Source: Leptospiraceae bacterium
GTDB taxonomy: Bacteria; Spirochaetota; Leptospiria; Leptospirales; Leptospiraceae
Length of the DNA: 12,147 nucleotides
Direction: 5' to 3'
NCBI GenBank assembly: GCA_027485405.1
Contig: JAIXRB010000026.1
Span: 1-12,147 of the forward strand
This document shows positions 1 through 7,631 of the stretch, piece after piece (positions within the stretch are counted from its first letter, which is position 1; each line of letters starts with the position of its first letter). The notes beneath the pieces are model-generated. The model worked only from the letters and a program-made list of their open reading frames with translations, was not told the DNA's origin and searched no databases. Made by a program: the position numbers and the translations under genes.

Positions 1-1277
1 ATCCCAGATCTAAATTCCAAACTAATGTTTACCAAGAATCCAGTTTTGATTTTTTCCATCTGGATCAACTCTTTCTCTTGTTGGAGATAGTTCTGCAGAC
101 CCACAACCATGTCTTCCGATAGCTGTAGAGAAATCATAAATAGGAAAAGTAAAAATCCAAAGTACAAAGTGCCAGGGAAGTGAATGATCTCCAATGCCGC
201 AAGGCTATCGATCACAATAGTCGGTAAAAGGAGTAAGACGCCAATTAGTATAAAACGAAGTCTCTTGATTTCGCTTTTCCCATACTTATAAAAAATAGAA
301 ACGATTAAGCCAAACGCAACGGGCAAAGCATAGTTAAAAAGTTCAATGATGAGAAACCAGGATTTCGGAGTTCTGAAAAAAAGAGTAATCAGAAACAAAA
401 CACCTAAATACACTTCATAGAAGAATAAAAGCCCCGATCTAGGAACTTTCAAATAGCTATAAAAGAAGTTTAAAAAGAGAACGGGTAAGCTGACTAAAAT
501 TAAAAGTTCTGTTGTATAGGATAAAGAAAAATTCGAAAAGAGAATGTCCCTATGCTGAGTTCGTAACAGAACATAAAAACCGATGAAAATGCAAAAAAAA
601 GCAAAAAAGAAATTCTCGTGGGCTCTTCCTTTGACAATCGAACCAACTATAAAATAAATTCCCATGAAAAGGAAAACATAACCGCAAACAATTGCTCCGA
701 TTTCTTCTTTGAAGACCTTTTCTCGCAAATACTTATCATGAAAAATGACCGGTGTGTCTTTCATCCCATGTAGCCCAGTGACTGCAAACACTCTGACTGC
801 TAAAGTGTTTTCACCTGACTGCAGAAGTTGAGATGGTAAAGAGTAGATTCTAATTTTTTGAAAATTGAATTCTGGTTTCGAGTCAAACGAACCGGTCTTT
901 CCAATCAATTTTCCGTTTAGGTAAAGTTCGTCGGCATCTCTCAGTCGCCCCAATTGAATTGCCAATGGATCGGGTTCCACTTTTCCTCGAAAGTCGGGAG
1001 GAAGGACAAAAGTACACAAATACCAGTGTAATCCGGAGAAGTTTTCTGTTTTCGAAATCCCATAATCGGGAATTTCTCGCTTTGACCAAATTCCATCTTC
1101 GGAAGGAAAATCTTTCCAGTCTAGATTGTCTCCCGTTCGAAACGACCAATTGCTATTTAATGAAAACGGACCCGCGCTAGGATCTAATTCGCTTCCACAT
1201 GGCACAGCCCTTAGCTCAAAGCTAAGTAGGCATAGAAATCCAAAGCAAAAGAACTTTGTCTTTTGGACAAACCGCAT
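1..1277 (-). CDS. 7TM-DISM sensor protein with degenerate histidine-kinase-like region, C-terminus off the left edge
   Basis: The frame is open from the ATG at 1277 to the left edge (425 codons), so only the N-terminal part is present. Residues 1-24 form a signal peptide. About 30-190 is a beta-rich periplasmic domain of the galactose-binding-like type that precedes 7TM-DISM bundles, with GLHWY, YLNGKLIGKTG and GENTLAVRV segments. About 195-400 holds seven hydrophobic helices, followed by a short coiled coil. The last visible residues, KTGFLVNISLEFRSG, align with a HisKA H-box (consensus F-x-N-x-S-H-E-x-R-T-P), but the phospho-accepting His is Leu (residue 420) and TP is SG. The start lies directly after the fliH stop (TAAATG, no gap) with no clear Shine-Dalgarno, so translation is probably coupled to fliH. 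It is likely an inner-membrane sensor. The output domain is unseen and could be a pseudokinase, a SpoIIE phosphatase or something else. Confidence 0.85.
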   Translation of the reverse strand, partial: MRFVQKTKFFCFGFLCLLSFELRAVPCGSELDPSAGPFSLNSNWSFRTGDNLDWKDFPSEDGIWSKREIPDYGISKTENFSGLHWYLCTFVLPPDFRGKVEPDPLAIQLGRLRDADELYLNGKLIGKTGSFDSKPEFNFQKIRIYSLPSQLLQSGENTLAVRVFAVTGLHGMKDTPVIFHDKYLREKVFKEEIGAIVCGYVFLFMGIYFIVGSIVKGRAHENFFFAFFCIFIGFYVLLRTQHRDILFSNFSLSYTTELLILVSLPVLFLNFFYSYLKVPRSGLLFFYEVYLGVLFLITLFFRTPKSWFLIIELFNYALPVAFGLIVSIFYKYGKSEIKRLRFILIGVLLLLPTIVIDSLAALEIIHFPGTLYFGFLLFLFMISLQLSEDMVVGLQNYLQQEKELIQMEKIKTGFLVNISLEFRSG

Positions 1278-2201
1278 TTATATAGGTTCTACGTTTCGAA
1301 TCGCTTCTTCGATTTCTTTCAACTGAGTAGAGATTCTAGCATCGATTGCCCCAACATCGGTTTCGATGATGACACCACCTCTGTCTACTCTTGAGTCTTC
1401 GTAAATGTTGACTTTACGTAGTGATTCCATTAGTTTAATCAAATCATCTTTGTGAGCGGTTGTTAGTTCAAGATCTGCAAAATTGACTCGAATATCGACT
1501 CGATCTCTATCTTTGATTCGTTTCATTGCTTCTCTAATGTTGTTTAAAACAATTTCTTTTCTTTCTATGATCTCGTCTTTGATGACTTTTCTCGCAATCA
1601 CTAGAATCATCTCTACCATCTGCTTTTCGGAAGCCGCAATCATTTCTTCTCGTATGTCAATAGCCTTACCTATGATCGTTCCCAGACGGTCGATAAGTCT
1701 TCTAACTTCACCTTGGCCTTTTTTAAAACCCACTTCTCGACCGGCATCATATCCTTTTTGGTAGGCTTCATGCTCAATTTCAGCTTGTTTCATTTCAGCT
1801 TCTTTGATCATTCGCTCAACTTCCATCTTAGCTCTATCTAAGATTTGCTCGGCTTTTGCTCTTCCTGAATCTTCTTCAAGCTTTATCTTCTCTTTGGAGT
1901 CTTGCACCATTTGGAAGGCTTTTGTTCTGCCTTCTTCTTCGATCTCACGAGATTTTCTCTTTGCTTCTTCTAATAATTGCCTTACTTGTTCTTCTGTTTC
2001 TTCTCTATATCTTTGTAATTCTGCTTCTATCTCTTCAATGGAAGGACCTTGGTACTGTTCAATGACATTACCTTCTTGGTCTAACTCAAATTCGTCTTGT
2101 TCTTCAGATTTATGAAATTTTTTATATCGCTCTGGAAGTTGAATTTCGACTTCTTCCTGTAAGTCGGCAATCTGAACAGGTTTAAAAACTAATTTTGCCA
2201 T
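1278..2201 (-). CDS. fliH: Flagellar assembly protein FliH
   Basis: A 307-residue protein with FliH architecture. FliH is the cytoplasmic negative regulator and stator partner of the flagellar export ATPase FliI. The N-terminal segment begins MAKLVFKP. It is followed by a long, highly charged coiled coil (about 57-135, rich in Glu, Lys and Arg with heptad-like spacing). The C-terminal globular domain (about 140-305) ends in the family signature DRGGVIIETDVGAIDARIS followed by QLKEIEEAI. The length fits spirochaete FliH, which is longer than the enterobacterial protein. It starts 4 bp after the fliG-like gene, and its stop codon abuts the start of a 7TM sensor gene, so the three form one leftward transcription unit. 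No fliI or fliJ is visible alongside it, unlike the usual fliFGHIJ order. The identity is well supported; the role is taken from the family. Confidence 0.92.
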   Translation of the reverse strand: MAKLVFKPVQIADLQEEVEIQLPERYKKFHKSEEQDEFELDQEGNVIEQYQGPSIEEIEAELQRYREETEEQVRQLLEEAKRKSREIEEEGRTKAFQMVQDSKEKIKLEEDSGRAKAEQILDRAKMEVERMIKEAEMKQAEIEHEAYQKGYDAGREVGFKKGQGEVRRLIDRLGTIIGKAIDIREEMIAASEKQMVEMILVIARKVIKDEIIERKEIVLNNIREAMKRIKDRDRVDIRVNFADLELTTAHKDDLIKLMESLRKVNIYEDSRVDRGGVIIETDVGAIDARISTQLKEIEEAIRNVEPI

Positions 2202-2205
2202 ATAC

Positions 2206-3183
2206 TTACTTTACTCTCCATAGTTTGATCGTACCGGCTTCCACCTCTTCACTGAGTCGGTCTAACAACCCTTTTTGTGCTTCTTCAATTTCTGCAATTG
2301 ATATGGGCCCAAGGGAGTCTGCCTCCAGTTTAATTTCTTTGAGAAGCCAAGGTTCGAGATTGGAGTAAAGACTCTCTTTTAGAGAGTGATCTATCCCTTT
2401 CCAGGCACAGGCTGTCACAAGAGGGTGGATTTCTGCGAGAAAAGTTGTTAGGCTTGCCCTTCCCAATTCCAGTAGATCTTCCATCCGGTAATAGTGCTCA
2501 CTTAAAGTTTCGGCAAATTCTGGACTTTTGCGTTGAATTCGATCGATTAAATTTTGTGTAGGTTGGTAGGGTAGTTGGGTTAGAATCTCTCCCGCTTTTT
2601 TGCCTTTTCGGTCTTTGATTTTTCCCGTAGATAGGTTTTTACGGATCAATTCCGTTTTGAATCTCAGAAATCTCTCTAGCTCAGCAATTTCCTGTGCAGA
2701 ATGAAAATCAACGGCTCCAATGGATAGAAGTATATCTTCCTGGGTTTGCATAGGAACTTCCGAAAGCAAAAGTGCGGCGGCCTTCGGATTCGCAAAAGAA
2801 AGAACACGGGCAGTGGTGGTTGGATTCTCGTCTCGAACCAATTGCCTCAATTCTGTTGCTGTTTTGTCCTGAAGGGATTCCAAAAGCTGTTTTTCGGGTT
2901 CCTCTTGCAAAAGGGATTCTAAAAGACTCATCAATTCTTCTGAATCCGTTTGTTGGGTCTCAAATTCTTTAGGGTTTTTGCTTTGGAAGGGCATTGCCTT
3001 CGAAGAAAGGAACTCGGTAAATTTTGTCAGGACTTTCTTTTCTTGAGAAGAATTAGGCTTTTTAGTGTCTTCCACCTGCAAAAGTAGCTTTTCGATTTCT
3101 TCGTTGGAAAGATGCTGAAACACCTCATCGGGTAGCGACTCTCCCAGAATTCGATAGATTTGAGCGGCTTTGCTAGGCTTCAT
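2206..3183 (-). CDS. fliG: FliG-like flagellar motor switch paralogue with divergent torque region
   Basis: A 325-residue FliG homologue. FliG forms the cytoplasmic C-ring layer that contacts the stator. An N-domain (about 3-60) contains KAAQIYRILGESLPDEVFQ. A middle domain (about 105-235) contains DENPTTTARVLSF in place of the usual EHPQ-type motif. A C-domain (about 235-322) contains LGPISIAEIEEAQ. Aligned without gaps to the remembered E. coli FliG torque helix, Lys264 is kept (K262), but Arg281, Asp288 and Arg297 are W279, L286 and S295, and Asp289 is E287. It may therefore be a structural or regulatory paralogue; spirochaetes often carry more than one FliG. The ATG at 3183 fits the start of the FliG N-domain but has no spaced Shine-Dalgarno. 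An in-frame TTG at 3225, preceded by a GGA, would add 14 residues. The stop lies 4 bp before fliH. Confidence 0.8.
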   Translation of the reverse strand: MKPSKAAQIYRILGESLPDEVFQHLSNEEIEKLLLQVEDTKKPNSSQEKKVLTKFTEFLSSKAMPFQSKNPKEFETQQTDSEELMSLLESLLQEEPEKQLLESLQDKTATELRQLVRDENPTTTARVLSFANPKAAALLLSEVPMQTQEDILLSIGAVDFHSAQEIAELERFLRFKTELIRKNLSTGKIKDRKGKKAGEILTQLPYQPTQNLIDRIQRKSPEFAETLSEHYYRMEDLLELGRASLTTFLAEIHPLVTACAWKGIDHSLKESLYSNLEPWLLKEIKLEADSLGPISIAEIEEAQKGLLDRLSEEVEAGTIKLWRVK

Positions 3184-3269
3184 CCTGGGACAGAATGACG
3201 GGTTTGAATTAGCTGTACAAATCAATTTTTTCCGTTTCCGAAGAAAAGCCCAAATGTAAAATTAGGGAA

Positions 3270-5330
3270 ATGCGCTGGGTGCTTCTCTTATTCCTTATTT
3301 GGAACTGCAATCAGTTTTCCCCCATTGAACGAAAGACCGTTGCCAATGCTGAATTTTCTCTAGAAGAAACCGAAGATCTTGGCACAATTTCTCTAGAAGG
3401 TGAATGGAGACGATACAGTGGGTTTGACACATCCAGACCTTCCACTCTTGTCAAATTTCCTGACCTCTGGACAAAGGGATGTTATACGTATGAAATGGAT
3501 ATCCAACTCCAAGAAAAAACCAGATCCTATTTGCTGATCTTTCCAGAGCAAAGAACTAACTTCCGCGTACTCTGGAACGGATGGGAAAAAGCGAAAGCTG
3601 GAAACCCATCTTGCGAAGAGTCAGAATCAATCCCGTCAGGTGTCACAAAGAGTTTCACTATCATTGGTAGCGGAAAGAATACTCTTCAAATTCAAATTTC
3701 AAATTTTCATCATGCGGAAGGTGGTTTCGTCCAACCAATCTTAATCGGAGATTCCGGAGTCACACAATCTATTGTTTTTTCCAAAGTCACTCTTGAAATT
3801 GTCCTAACAGGCGCAATTTTCGCATTTGGCATTTTTCACTTTATTCTGCACGCCTATCGTCGCAAAGAAAGTGCCGCTTTGTTTTTTGGATTTGTTTGCA
3901 TTCTTTCTGCGGCTCGATTTATGATTACCGGAAACAAAGCAATTCTCACTTTCTTTCCTAACTTTCCTTGGGAATGGATGGTACGTCTAGATTTTGGATT
4001 TAGTTTTTTAATCGCTCTTTCCTTTTTACTTTTTATTGATGGGCTCTTTGTTGGTTTTCTTTCTCTGACCATTTTAAAATTCTTAAGTGGAATCACGTTA
4101 ACTCTTTTCTTGCTCGCATTAATCGTTGATCCGTTTTACTTCACACAAGTTGAGTTGGTTTTTCAAGTCATAGGCATCCTGCTGGGTTTCTTACTGCTTG
4201 TTAGAGTTTATTACTTGTTTAGAAAGGGAATTCCAGAATCAGGTCTTTTCTTTATGGGCTGTTTGGTTTTATATGCAGGGTTTTTAATTGACATAGCCTT
4301 TGCAATAGGAAACTTCTTAGGAATTTCTATTCTGCAGGCAAACCTCTTTTTCTTTTTTGGATTTCAATCTGTCATTCTCACATTACGTTCTGTCCGTTTC
4401 TTTGAAAAGCGAGTCCACTTGAAATCCGATTTTGAAAGCTCGATCAAAGAACTCGAACAGACTATAACATTTTTTGAACGATTTATCCCCACTGAATTTA
4501 TTAAACAATTGAACAAGAATTCGATTGAAGATGCAAGTTTAGGCGATGGAAACCAAAGAGAAATGGCAATTCTATTTGCCGATATCGTCGGCTATTGGGA
4601 CTTAATGTATTCTATTCCTTTTGAAGAACGAATTGAATTCACAAACCAATACTTTGGAAAATTCAGTCCTATAGTTAGCAAGAATGGGGGATTTGTTGAT
4701 AAGTACATCGGCGGAAACATCATGGCTCTCTTTGATGGCAGTATAACAAACGCTGTCCAAGCGGCTGTCGATATGCAAAAAATGGCAATCTCGTTTAATG
4801 AAGGATTGATGTCTAAAGGAAAAATGCCAATTAAAATAGGCATTGGAATCCATTTTGGGGACACTTTTTTGGGCATTATCGGCGAAGAAAAAAGATTAGA
4901 AAGCACTGTTATTTCTGATGGTGTAAACCTAGCGAGCAGATTGCAAGGTCTAACAGCTGGTTATGCAGCTTCCATTCTCGTTACGCTTCCATCTCTTATG
5001 ATGCATGAGGAGTTAGACAGCCTTTCCTATCGAATTCTGGATTTCGTACGAGTCAAAGGTAAGTCTGAAACGGTAATGATTGCGGAAATCCTCATACCCG
5101 GTATTGATTCTTCGGCTGATGCAAAAATTGAACACAAAGATATGTTTGAAAGCGCTCTGTTTGATTATGAAAGAGCCGATTTTGGAGAGGCACTTTCGAA
5201 GTTTGAAACTGTCCACCAAGCGAATCCTGAAGACCACGCCGCAAGCCTCTATACAGAAAGGTGCAAGTATTTTCTCCATAAAGAAGTTGGAGAAGATTGG
5301 GACGGTGTCTACGAATGGGAAAAATCATGA
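3270..5330 (+). CDS. 7TM receptor class III nucleotide cyclase, C2-like half (second metal Asp missing)
   Basis: A 686-residue membrane protein. Residues 1-13 resemble a spirochaetal lipoprotein signal (LIWN-Cys13). About 35-165 is a beta-rich periplasmic sensor ending in an ISNF.H..GGF..PI motif. About 170-375 holds seven transmembrane helices of the 7TM-DISM type. About 380-430 is the coiled cyclase-transducer element with RFIPTEF. About 430-600 is a class III adenylyl/guanylyl cyclase domain, and 620-686 is the family's TPR-like tail ending in DWDGV. D438 (FADIVGY) is the first metal ligand. The second should follow in the KYIGD motif but reads KYIGG (G482). K478, T546, N553 and R557 are present; the Lys/Thr pair suggests ATP as substrate. 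This is the residue set of a mammalian C2 half. The stop overlaps the next cyclase start (ATGA). An AGGGA lies unusually close to the ATG. Confidence 0.88.
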   Translation: MRWVLLLFLIWNCNQFSPIERKTVANAEFSLEETEDLGTISLEGEWRRYSGFDTSRPSTLVKFPDLWTKGCYTYEMDIQLQEKTRSYLLIFPEQRTNFRVLWNGWEKAKAGNPSCEESESIPSGVTKSFTIIGSGKNTLQIQISNFHHAEGGFVQPILIGDSGVTQSIVFSKVTLEIVLTGAIFAFGIFHFILHAYRRKESAALFFGFVCILSAARFMITGNKAILTFFPNFPWEWMVRLDFGFSFLIALSFLLFIDGLFVGFLSLTILKFLSGITLTLFLLALIVDPFYFTQVELVFQVIGILLGFLLLVRVYYLFRKGIPESGLFFMGCLVLYAGFLIDIAFAIGNFLGISILQANLFFFFGFQSVILTLRSVRFFEKRVHLKSDFESSIKELEQTITFFERFIPTEFIKQLNKNSIEDASLGDGNQREMAILFADIVGYWDLMYSIPFEERIEFTNQYFGKFSPIVSKNGGFVDKYIGGNIMALFDGSITNAVQAAVDMQKMAISFNEGLMSKGKMPIKIGIGIHFGDTFLGIIGEEKRLESTVISDGVNLASRLQGLTAGYAASILVTLPSLMMHEELDSLSYRILDFVRVKGKSETVMIAEILIPGIDSSADAKIEHKDMFESALFDYERADFGEALSKFETVHQANPEDHAASLYTERCKYFLHKEVGEDWDGVYEWEKS

Positions 5331-7438
5331 AAAGATATATTCTAGCATTCTTGTGTCTACTGTTCCTACAATGCTCAGCAATTCATTTGCCTAAGGCAGA
5401 AAATGGAATTCTTGACTTAACGCCTCTTAGCGAACAAGAGCTGAACGCTATGGATAACTTAGGAATCAATGGCGAATGGGAGTTTTATCCCGATGTCATT
5501 GTGCCTTCATCCGGCATTTTTCATCCAGAAGAGCATCCCAAGCAAATCGTCAAAGTTCCAGAACCATGGAACTCATATTACAAAAAAGATCAAGTTGGGT
5601 TTGGTTATGGAACCTATCGTTTGGTTGTCAGATTAGCAGAATCAGAATCTCTTTTATATTTCAAACTGCTCCCCCAAACATCGGCTTATAGATTTTATGC
5701 CGATGGCAATCTTTTAGCAGAAGTCGGAACACCGGGAACTGATGAGGAATCTACCTTTCCGATGTACAAAGTACTTTTTACTCAGTATGAACCGGCAAAC
5801 CGAGAAATCGAGCTTTTGTTAACTATTAGCAATTTTTCGCATACCAGAGGTGGATTTAGGAAGCCCATTTTTATGGGCACGAAAGAGCAAATCCAAGACT
5901 CTTCGTTTTTGCAATCTATCGAAGAAATCTTTATTTGCGGTGCTATCATATCCATGGGGTTGTATCAGTTTACAATTTTTCTAGTTCGAAGAAAAAATGT
6001 AAGTTCATTCTATTTCTCATTATTTTGTTTTGTGACTGTTTTACGTTTGGTGATCTTAGACAATCATTACATCATGTATGTTATTCCCGATTTTTCTTGG
6101 TTTTTGATGCATCGAATTGATTACATTACTCCTTTTTTCATGGTGGCATTCTTTCTAACCTACATTCGAAGTATTTTTCAAAAAGGCGATGTTCCACAAT
6201 GGCTAATTTATTTGGTTTGGTTCATTTCCTTTACAAACTTAGTATATGTCTGCATATCCTCGGTAGCCCTTTTTACTTCAACCAATGACTACAACAGTTT
6301 AATTTTGTTGATGTTTATCATAAGTATCTTCGTTGTCACATCCCGAATCGTACTTTTAAAAAGGCGCGACGGTCTAATTCTATTCTTCGCAACATTTGCT
6401 TTATTAGCTGGGGCGGTTCACGATCTCCTAGCTGGAAACGGATACATTCTAGGTAACCAATTGCTACCATTCGTACTTTTCTTTTTCTTTCTTGCCCAAA
6501 GCATTTTACTTTCAAAACGAAATGCGGCATTACACAACTCTTTAGAACAACTTACACACGAAATCGAATCCTTGCACAAAGATCTCGAATCAAAAAATCT
6601 CGCGTACTCTCGGTTTGTTCCATTTCATTTTTTGTCCTCCTTTGAAAAGCCGAAGCTTTTGGATGTTAAATTGGGAGACTACACACTCAAAAAAATGACA
6701 ATCCTCTCGTCTGACATTCGTGATTTCACCTCCATCTCTGAAAACCTGAGTGCCGAGCAAAATTTTCTATTTATCAACCGATATTTAAGTAAGATGGGGC
6801 CCATCATTCGAGAAAACTCAGGCTATATAGAAAAATACATTGGGGATGCCATCATTGCTTTCTTTGACCAAAAACCTGAGAACGCCATTCATGCCGCCAT
6901 ACTTATGCAACATGAAATCGAGGCTTGGAATTCAGATATTGACGAACTTAAGAATTTTCATGTAAACATTGGAGTGGGTTTGCACTACGGTGAATTGATG
7001 ATGGCAGTGATCGGTGAAGAGAACCGAAACCAATCCTCAGTACTTTCAGATGGTGTGATGATTGCCAATCACCTCGAATCTCTAACAAAAAAGTATGGGG
7101 CTAAAGTACTCATTAGCTTAGATGCGCTTTTTGAAACTAAGAATCCAGACATCTACCCACATCGGTTAGTCGATTTTATCCATGTAAATTCAAAGAATCG
7201 AAAGCTAGGCGTTGTTGAAATCCTGGTTGGTGGCACTGAATTGGACAAAAAAATGAAATGGAAAGAAAAGTTCGAAGAAGGGGTAAATCTTTTTTGGGAC
7301 TCTTCGTACGTCGAAGCCGAAAAGCTATGGGCAGAGATCCACAAAGCAGTACCGACAGACAAAGCCGCAACCTTGTATTACGAGAGATCCACTTCTTTTT
7401 CCAAGGATGGTCCTCCCCCAGGATGGATTGGTTTTTGA
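5327..7438 (+). CDS. 7TM receptor class III nucleotide cyclase, C1-like half (Asn/Arg missing)
   Basis: A 703-residue paralogue of the preceding gene. The ATG at 5327 overlaps the upstream stop by 4 nt and has GGGA about 8 nt upstream, so it is preferred over an in-frame TTG at 5297. The protein has a likely lipobox (LFLQ-Cys16), a periplasmic beta-rich domain (about 45-185, again ending in ISNF.H..GGF..PI), seven transmembrane helices (about 200-395), a coiled transducer with RFVPFHF (429-435), a cyclase domain (about 450-625) and a TPR-like tail ending in PPPGWIGF. Both metal Asps are present (D463 in SSDIRDF, D507 in KYIGD), as is K503. The catalytic Asn and Arg of the VNxAxR motif are M578 and H582, in VMIANHLE. 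This resembles the VTLANHME of mammalian C1 domains. Alone it should be inactive or weak; with the upstream partner it would complete one active site. Confidence 0.88.
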   Translation: MKRYILAFLCLLFLQCSAIHLPKAENGILDLTPLSEQELNAMDNLGINGEWEFYPDVIVPSSGIFHPEEHPKQIVKVPEPWNSYYKKDQVGFGYGTYRLVVRLAESESLLYFKLLPQTSAYRFYADGNLLAEVGTPGTDEESTFPMYKVLFTQYEPANREIELLLTISNFSHTRGGFRKPIFMGTKEQIQDSSFLQSIEEIFICGAIISMGLYQFTIFLVRRKNVSSFYFSLFCFVTVLRLVILDNHYIMYVIPDFSWFLMHRIDYITPFFMVAFFLTYIRSIFQKGDVPQWLIYLVWFISFTNLVYVCISSVALFTSTNDYNSLILLMFIISIFVVTSRIVLLKRRDGLILFFATFALLAGAVHDLLAGNGYILGNQLLPFVLFFFFLAQSILLSKRNAALHNSLEQLTHEIESLHKDLESKNLAYSRFVPFHFLSSFEKPKLLDVKLGDYTLKKMTILSSDIRDFTSISENLSAEQNFLFINRYLSKMGPIIRENSGYIEKYIGDAIIAFFDQKPENAIHAAILMQHEIEAWNSDIDELKNFHVNIGVGLHYGELMMAVIGEENRNQSSVLSDGVMIANHLESLTKKYGAKVLISLDALFETKNPDIYPHRLVDFIHVNSKNRKLGVVEILVGGTELDKKMKWKEKFEEGVNLFWDSSYVEAEKLWAEIHKAVPTDKAATLYYERSTSFSKDGPPPGWIGF

Positions 7439-7515
7439 TTTCGGCCTGAACAAAAATTTTCTATTTCGCATTGCACCATAAATATGGCTGAGGAATGTCA
7501 TTTGAGACAGAATCA

Positions 7516-7534
7516 TGAACTTTGTTCACTTTTT
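7516..7534 (+). terminator. Weak possible terminator after the cyclase pair
   Basis: A 5-bp stem (TGAAC/GTTCA) with a TTT loop is followed by C and a run of six T. The stem is short and AT-rich, so this is only a weak intrinsic-terminator candidate about 78 bp downstream of the second cyclase stop. It would separate the cyclases from the transporter operon. Confidence 0.3.
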
Positions 7535-7603
7535 TCTAGAAGCTTTCTAAAAAATGCTCCCCTTTACGAAGTAGATTTCGTTTAATTAGCACCAAAACAC
7601 AAA

Positions 7604-7620
7604 TTTGTAACTATTACAAA
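7604..7620 (+). promoter_or_regulatory. Perfect 7-3-7 palindrome upstream of tatT, candidate operator
   Basis: TTTGTAA-CTA-TTACAAA is a perfect inverted repeat placed immediately before the GAGGAAAG ribosome binding site of the TRAP operon's first gene. It could be the operator of a dimeric repressor, or a small 5'-leader hairpin, controlling the whole operon. It does not fit the TTTG-N5-CAAA spacing recalled for Leptospira LexA (here N9), nor standard FNR or CRP spacing. The regulator is unknown. Confidence 0.4.
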
Positions 7621-7631
7621 GAGGAAAGAGT

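Larger units (their letters stand above)
7439..7631. other. 193-bp intergenic region between cyclase pair and TRAP operon
   Basis: No gene was found on either strand. The region holds a weak stem-loop plus T-run after the cyclase pair, two short hairpins (TAGAA/TTCTA near 7537-7549 and ACGAA/TTCGT at 7566-7581), and a perfect 7-3-7 palindrome next to the ribosome binding site of the following gene. No convincing -35/-10 pair could be fixed by eye, although the promoter of the transporter operon is expected here. Confidence 0.6.

Noticed and set aside
1483..2115. Open frames opposite fliH
   Set aside because: They are shadows of the charged coiled-coil coding sequence, rich in Ser, Leu and Ile with no domain or ribosome binding site.
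3184..3225. TTG start extending the FliG-like protein by 14 residues
   Set aside because: Not excluded, since GGA precedes it, but the extra residues lie outside the FliG N-domain and would leave only 44 bp for divergent promoters. The ATG at 3183 is preferred.
4713..4715. Gly482 as a sign that the first cyclase is a decaying pseudogene
   Set aside because: The frame, all other catalytic residues and the C-terminal tail are intact, and the partner gene shows the complementary loss. A specialised half is more likely.
5297..5326. In-frame TTG start for the second cyclase, 30 nt upstream
   Set aside because: It would give a charged pre-sequence before the signal peptide. The ATG at 5327 has GGGA at proper spacing and the classic ATGA overlap.
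7604..7620. LexA (SOS) box
   Set aside because: The arms contain TTTG and CAAA, but with a 9-nt rather than the recalled 5-nt spacer, and the operon is not a DNA-repair operon.
7439..7631. Small RNA, tRNA or CRISPR in the intergenic region
   Set aside because: Only short hairpins are present; no cloverleaf, no regularly spaced repeats and no clear promoter plus terminator pair.
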